Below are positions 61,522 through 64,000 of a DNA stretch of 64,000 nt, one piece after another. Source of the stretch: Ascidiaceihabitans sp047624005 (GTDB taxonomy: Bacteria; Pseudomonadota; Alphaproteobacteria; Rhodobacterales; Rhodobacteraceae); NCBI GenBank assembly GCA_047624005.1, contig JBLHPE010000003.1, forward strand, positions 23,345 through 87,344, read 5' to 3'. Numbering within the stretch: the first letter of the stretch is position 1; each line of letters starts with the position of its first letter. The position numbers and the translations under genes are program-made. The notes beneath the pieces were generated by a model that did not search any database, was not told the DNA's origin, and was given only the letters and a program-made list of their open reading frames with translations.

Positions 61522-63855
61522 CTAATTCCGTGTGATTGTGTATTTCAAACCAACGTCTAGTGGCCCCTGAATGTGGGTCTTGTGGCCGTCTGCCCACTGA
61601 ACCACCAAATCTGCAGCGTGTTTCGCATTTCCGAGACCAAAATGTACTCGTGGCGCATCAAACGACATAAAGCCGCCGCCAAGCTGAATCTCGCGCTGTT
61701 GGGATAGGCCTGTTTCACTCGTGAGGATCAAAGTTGCGCCGATGCCGTCGTGATTGCCTTGCATGTCCTTCAACTCGAAAACAATTCCAGGCGTTTGAGT
61801 GTTGTTGATAAACACAGTGAGGGGACCATTTACGGGATGGGTCAGCACATCAAGATCGCCATCATTGTCCATATCAAAAGCGGTTGCCGCGGCTGTCATC
61901 AGGTAATCCTCCAGCCCAAAGGGCCCAGATTTTTCGGTAAAGGTCCCGTCGCCATCGTTGTGGAAAAACAGATTAGACGGTGACACCTCGTTCGGCACCC
62001 ACGTCCCGTTGACGATGTAGACATCTTGCCAGCCGTCATGGTCAAAATCAGCGATCTTGGTGTCCCAGCTCCACCCACCTACGTCTAAACCTGTCTCTTC
62101 TGCCACATCATTGAACACCGTCCCGTCCCAATCCAGCAGAACATTAGAACGCAAGATTTGGGGGTGCGTAAGATCAATTTCACTTTGGCTGGGTTGACGG
62201 GTTGGTAGGAAATGCAAATCGCAGTAAGCGCGTGGAATGTCCTGTCCTACTGGGATCAGTTTGCAGATATTTGGATCGTCTTTTTGGATGGCAAGATCCT
62301 TTACCAACATCGCGCGGCACTCGTTCTTATTGCGCCCCGTAAGGGTCTGGCATTTGCTGGCATAGGTTGGATTGAAGTTGTTGCCCGACTTGTACCAGTC
62401 CTTGATCTGCATGTTCTCAATACACGTGGCCTTGGATTGCGCATTTTGGATCACATCGCAGTATTGGCCAAGTGGTTGCATCTTAAGCGTCTCAGAAACC
62501 CCGGAAGAACGGCCCGCAATCTGTGCTAGGTAAATGTCGTTTGTTCCATCGTTGCTAAGATCAGCGGTCTTAACTGCCATTGTTGTGGTTGTCGTATGGG
62601 GGATCAACCCACTGGCGTGGTCGATCATTTCAAACCCTCCAGCACCATCACCACTGTAAAAGTAGTCAGGGATGTCGAAGTCATTTCCTACGATAAGGTC
62701 CGCTGTGCCGTTGTTGTCGATGTCACTGAATAAGATGCTTAGGGTCTCGCCCGGCAGCCCTGGAAGTTCGGTGAAATTGTCGCCACTGATAGTGCCGCCG
62801 TCATTCCAGACCAAACGATTGCGCGACTCTTCTCCCGGGATCCGTCTGTACCAGCCAGCTGTCCAATTCCCAAAGGCTACGTCTAGGTCGCCATCTGAAT
62901 CTGGATCAGCAAATGACAGCGCCAATGCGATCACTGCGTCGTCGCGGTTCTTTACCAATGTTGGCGATGTTCTGCTGAAATCACCTCGATTACTGAGCCA
63001 AACATAGTTGCCCTGTCTGTAGGTTCCTATGAACAGGTCCAGCCAACCGTCGTTGTTAATATCAACCAAAACGGTGTGAAAAACGGACATGTCCGCCAAT
63101 GCCCCCAAGTCGAACTTCATATGTTGAAACTGACCAAAACCGTCGTTTTTATATAGATATAATCCAACTTCTGTAGAGGCGATGACGACGTCCAGATCAC
63201 CGTCGCGATCAATGTCACCTGATGAAAGGCTACGCCCTTCCCAAAAGGGTGGCCACATGTCCCTGAATGAAAACTCGATCGGTTTCCCGATGCCAATTTG
63301 GTCCGCCTCTAGCCGCGTGAAGGGCTTGGCTGCTTTGGGTGAGGGAGGTGCCAGCGGTTGTGCAGAAATTTTGATTTGAGCTGCATCATTGCTTGTGACC
63401 TGCCACGGGTCTGCACCTGCGGCTTGGGCTGCCCAGAGTGATGAAACTGGTGCCAAGTTACCTTGCAACAAAAGTTCCAAGGCTCGCTTTGATTGCCAAT
63501 CATGGTAATTTTGCGCGCCGATGCCACTCAAAACCCCAAGGGCAGCCACAGCGCCGGACAACATCCATGCAGCCCGTGCACCAACTGACTGATAGACGAT
63601 GAAAAACGAATAGATGGAAAATGTGCCCAATGTGAACAGCAGTGTCATCACGTATCCATGTGCTAACCCGGCACTTAACATTGCGCCGGTAACGACCACA
63701 TCAAACGCGATGGGTGCTGGTAAGAATAGCCCGACGATGGCGATTAGGATTAAGACAAGAACGGAAAACTGTATTCCTGTAATTAGGGATTGCGGCAAAA
63801 GCGTCGCTGTCGCTGCGCCCAAAGCACCCGCCAACAACATCAATGGGACAGTCAT
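61522..63855 (-). CDS. membrane-anchored FG-GAP/VCBS and ASPIC-UnbV (CRTAC1-type) protein
   Basis: A 777-residue protein with four hydrophobic helices within the first 125 residues (for example FSVLVLILIAIVGLFL and YVMTLLFTLGTFSIYSFFIV), then a large periplasmic part of DxDxDGxxD repeats (DIDRDGDLDVVI, DINNDGWLDLFI, DPDSDGDLDVAF, DIDNNGTADLIV, DFDHDGWQDVYI, DMDNDGDLDVLT) and a C-terminal ASPIC/UnbV domain with VHFGLGN and VVQWADG. A Cys-rich insert (eight Cys between about 455 and 565) interrupts the repeats. Function unknown; probably a calcium-bound beta-propeller. Its relation to the smaller homologue at 21173 is family-level only. Alternative: a signal-anchored adhesin. Confidence 0.82.
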   Translation of the reverse strand: MTVPLMLLAGALGAATATLLPQSLITGIQFSVLVLILIAIVGLFLPAPIAFDVVVTGAMLSAGLAHGYVMTLLFTLGTFSIYSFFIVYQSVGARAAWMLSGAVAALGVLSGIGAQNYHDWQSKRALELLLQGNLAPVSSLWAAQAAGADPWQVTSNDAAQIKISAQPLAPPSPKAAKPFTRLEADQIGIGKPIEFSFRDMWPPFWEGRSLSSGDIDRDGDLDVVIASTEVGLYLYKNDGFGQFQHMKFDLGALADMSVFHTVLVDINNDGWLDLFIGTYRQGNYVWLSNRGDFSRTSPTLVKNRDDAVIALALSFADPDSDGDLDVAFGNWTAGWYRRIPGEESRNRLVWNDGGTISGDNFTELPGLPGETLSILFSDIDNNGTADLIVGNDFDIPDYFYSGDGAGGFEMIDHASGLIPHTTTTTMAVKTADLSNDGTNDIYLAQIAGRSSGVSETLKMQPLGQYCDVIQNAQSKATCIENMQIKDWYKSGNNFNPTYASKCQTLTGRNKNECRAMLVKDLAIQKDDPNICKLIPVGQDIPRAYCDLHFLPTRQPSQSEIDLTHPQILRSNVLLDWDGTVFNDVAEETGLDVGGWSWDTKIADFDHDGWQDVYIVNGTWVPNEVSPSNLFFHNDGDGTFTEKSGPFGLEDYLMTAAATAFDMDNDGDLDVLTHPVNGPLTVFINNTQTPGIVFELKDMQGNHDGIGATLILTSETGLSQQREIQLGGGFMSFDAPRVHFGLGNAKHAADLVVQWADGHKTHIQGPLDVGLKYTITRN

Positions 63856-64000
63856 CTTGATGATGTACCAAAGTGTCCGTCGTCAGGGTTTTTGGAACCA
63901 ATGGCAGCTTAAGCTAAGAGAGAGTTCGGCTCATCTGGTTGGTTGCATTATGCGGCGCGTTGTCTGTGATGCAAGCGCCGCGTTTCGAGTGTCTTACGTT
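63856..64000. other. window end, upstream region of the FG-GAP gene
   Basis: The 145 bases to the window edge have no ORF of note. A promoter for the minus-strand FG-GAP gene should lie here but no clear -35/-10 pair was assigned. Confidence 0.3.

Noticed and set aside
1..64000. CRISPR array, prophage, complete insertion sequence or toxin-antitoxin pair
   Set aside because: No regular direct repeats with spacers, transposase or integrase motifs, or small paired ORFs with such features were seen on reading both strands.

Overview
The window looks like a chromosomal segment from an alphaproteobacterium of the Rhodobacteraceae (Roseobacter group). The grounds are gene content and style: an aerobic (late cobalt insertion) cobalamin pathway with cobF, cobG and cobN; an imuA-imuB-dnaE2 cassette behind a GAAC-N7-GAAC LexA box; dense operons with ATGA, GTGA and TGATG junctions; a periplasmic xylose ABC system; and the GC-rich hairpins common between roseobacter genes. 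This is a judgement from sequence reading; no database was searched. No rRNA, tRNA, CRISPR array, complete insertion sequence or phage gene was found.

Layout. 1-2545: a small unknown ORF and a DEAD-box RNA helicase with a long basic repeat tail. 2580-8434 (minus): a four-gene family-5 solute (oligopeptide-type) ABC importer. 8632-9120: a small SAM-methyltransferase-like protein. 9297-16385: an acyl-CoA catabolic operon (bifunctional hydratase/dehydrogenase, two acyl-CoA dehydrogenases, a thioesterase, an enoyl-CoA hydratase and an acyl-CoA ligase), with no thiolase. 16418-18230 (minus): ribulose-phosphate 3-epimerase and a nucleotide-sugar epimerase. 18380-28213: a xylose locus with xylB, a diheme MauG/CCP-like enzyme, a convergent secreted FG-GAP/UnbV protein, a ROK repressor, xylFHG and a glucokinase. 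A shared 25-bp operator-like motif lies upstream of both xylB and xylF.

28210-47535 is the cobalt/cobalamin region. It contains cbtAB with a histidine-rich exported protein behind one cobalamin riboswitch. A 12-gene minus-strand run (a DUF1636 protein, cobW, cobN, cobG, cobH, cobI, cobJ, cobL, cobE, cobM, cobB, cobA, cobF counted with its leader protein as 13) lies behind a second riboswitch. cobK is inverted inside this run, and cobO and cobQ lie on the plus strand. An AT-rich DUF4062 gene is inserted between cobO and cobQ. Together these genes would import cobalt and build the corrin ring from uroporphyrinogen III to adenosylcobyric acid; cobS, cobT and the nucleotide-loop genes must be elsewhere.

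47660-54752: a rhodanese, a BKACE (DUF849) enzyme, kynureninase divergent from a flavin-dependent tryptophan-halogenase homologue, and a dimethylglycine/sarcosine dehydrogenase-like protein. 54811-60243: the LexA-controlled mutagenesis cassette. 60252-63855 (minus): a MltB-type lytic transglycosylase and a large membrane-anchored FG-GAP/UnbV protein.

The best candidates for undescribed biology are the diheme enzyme plus secreted beta-propeller pair inside the xylose locus, the halogenase-kynureninase pair, the histidine-rich exported protein and DUF1636 paralogues tied to cobalt, and the foreign-looking DUF4062 gene.
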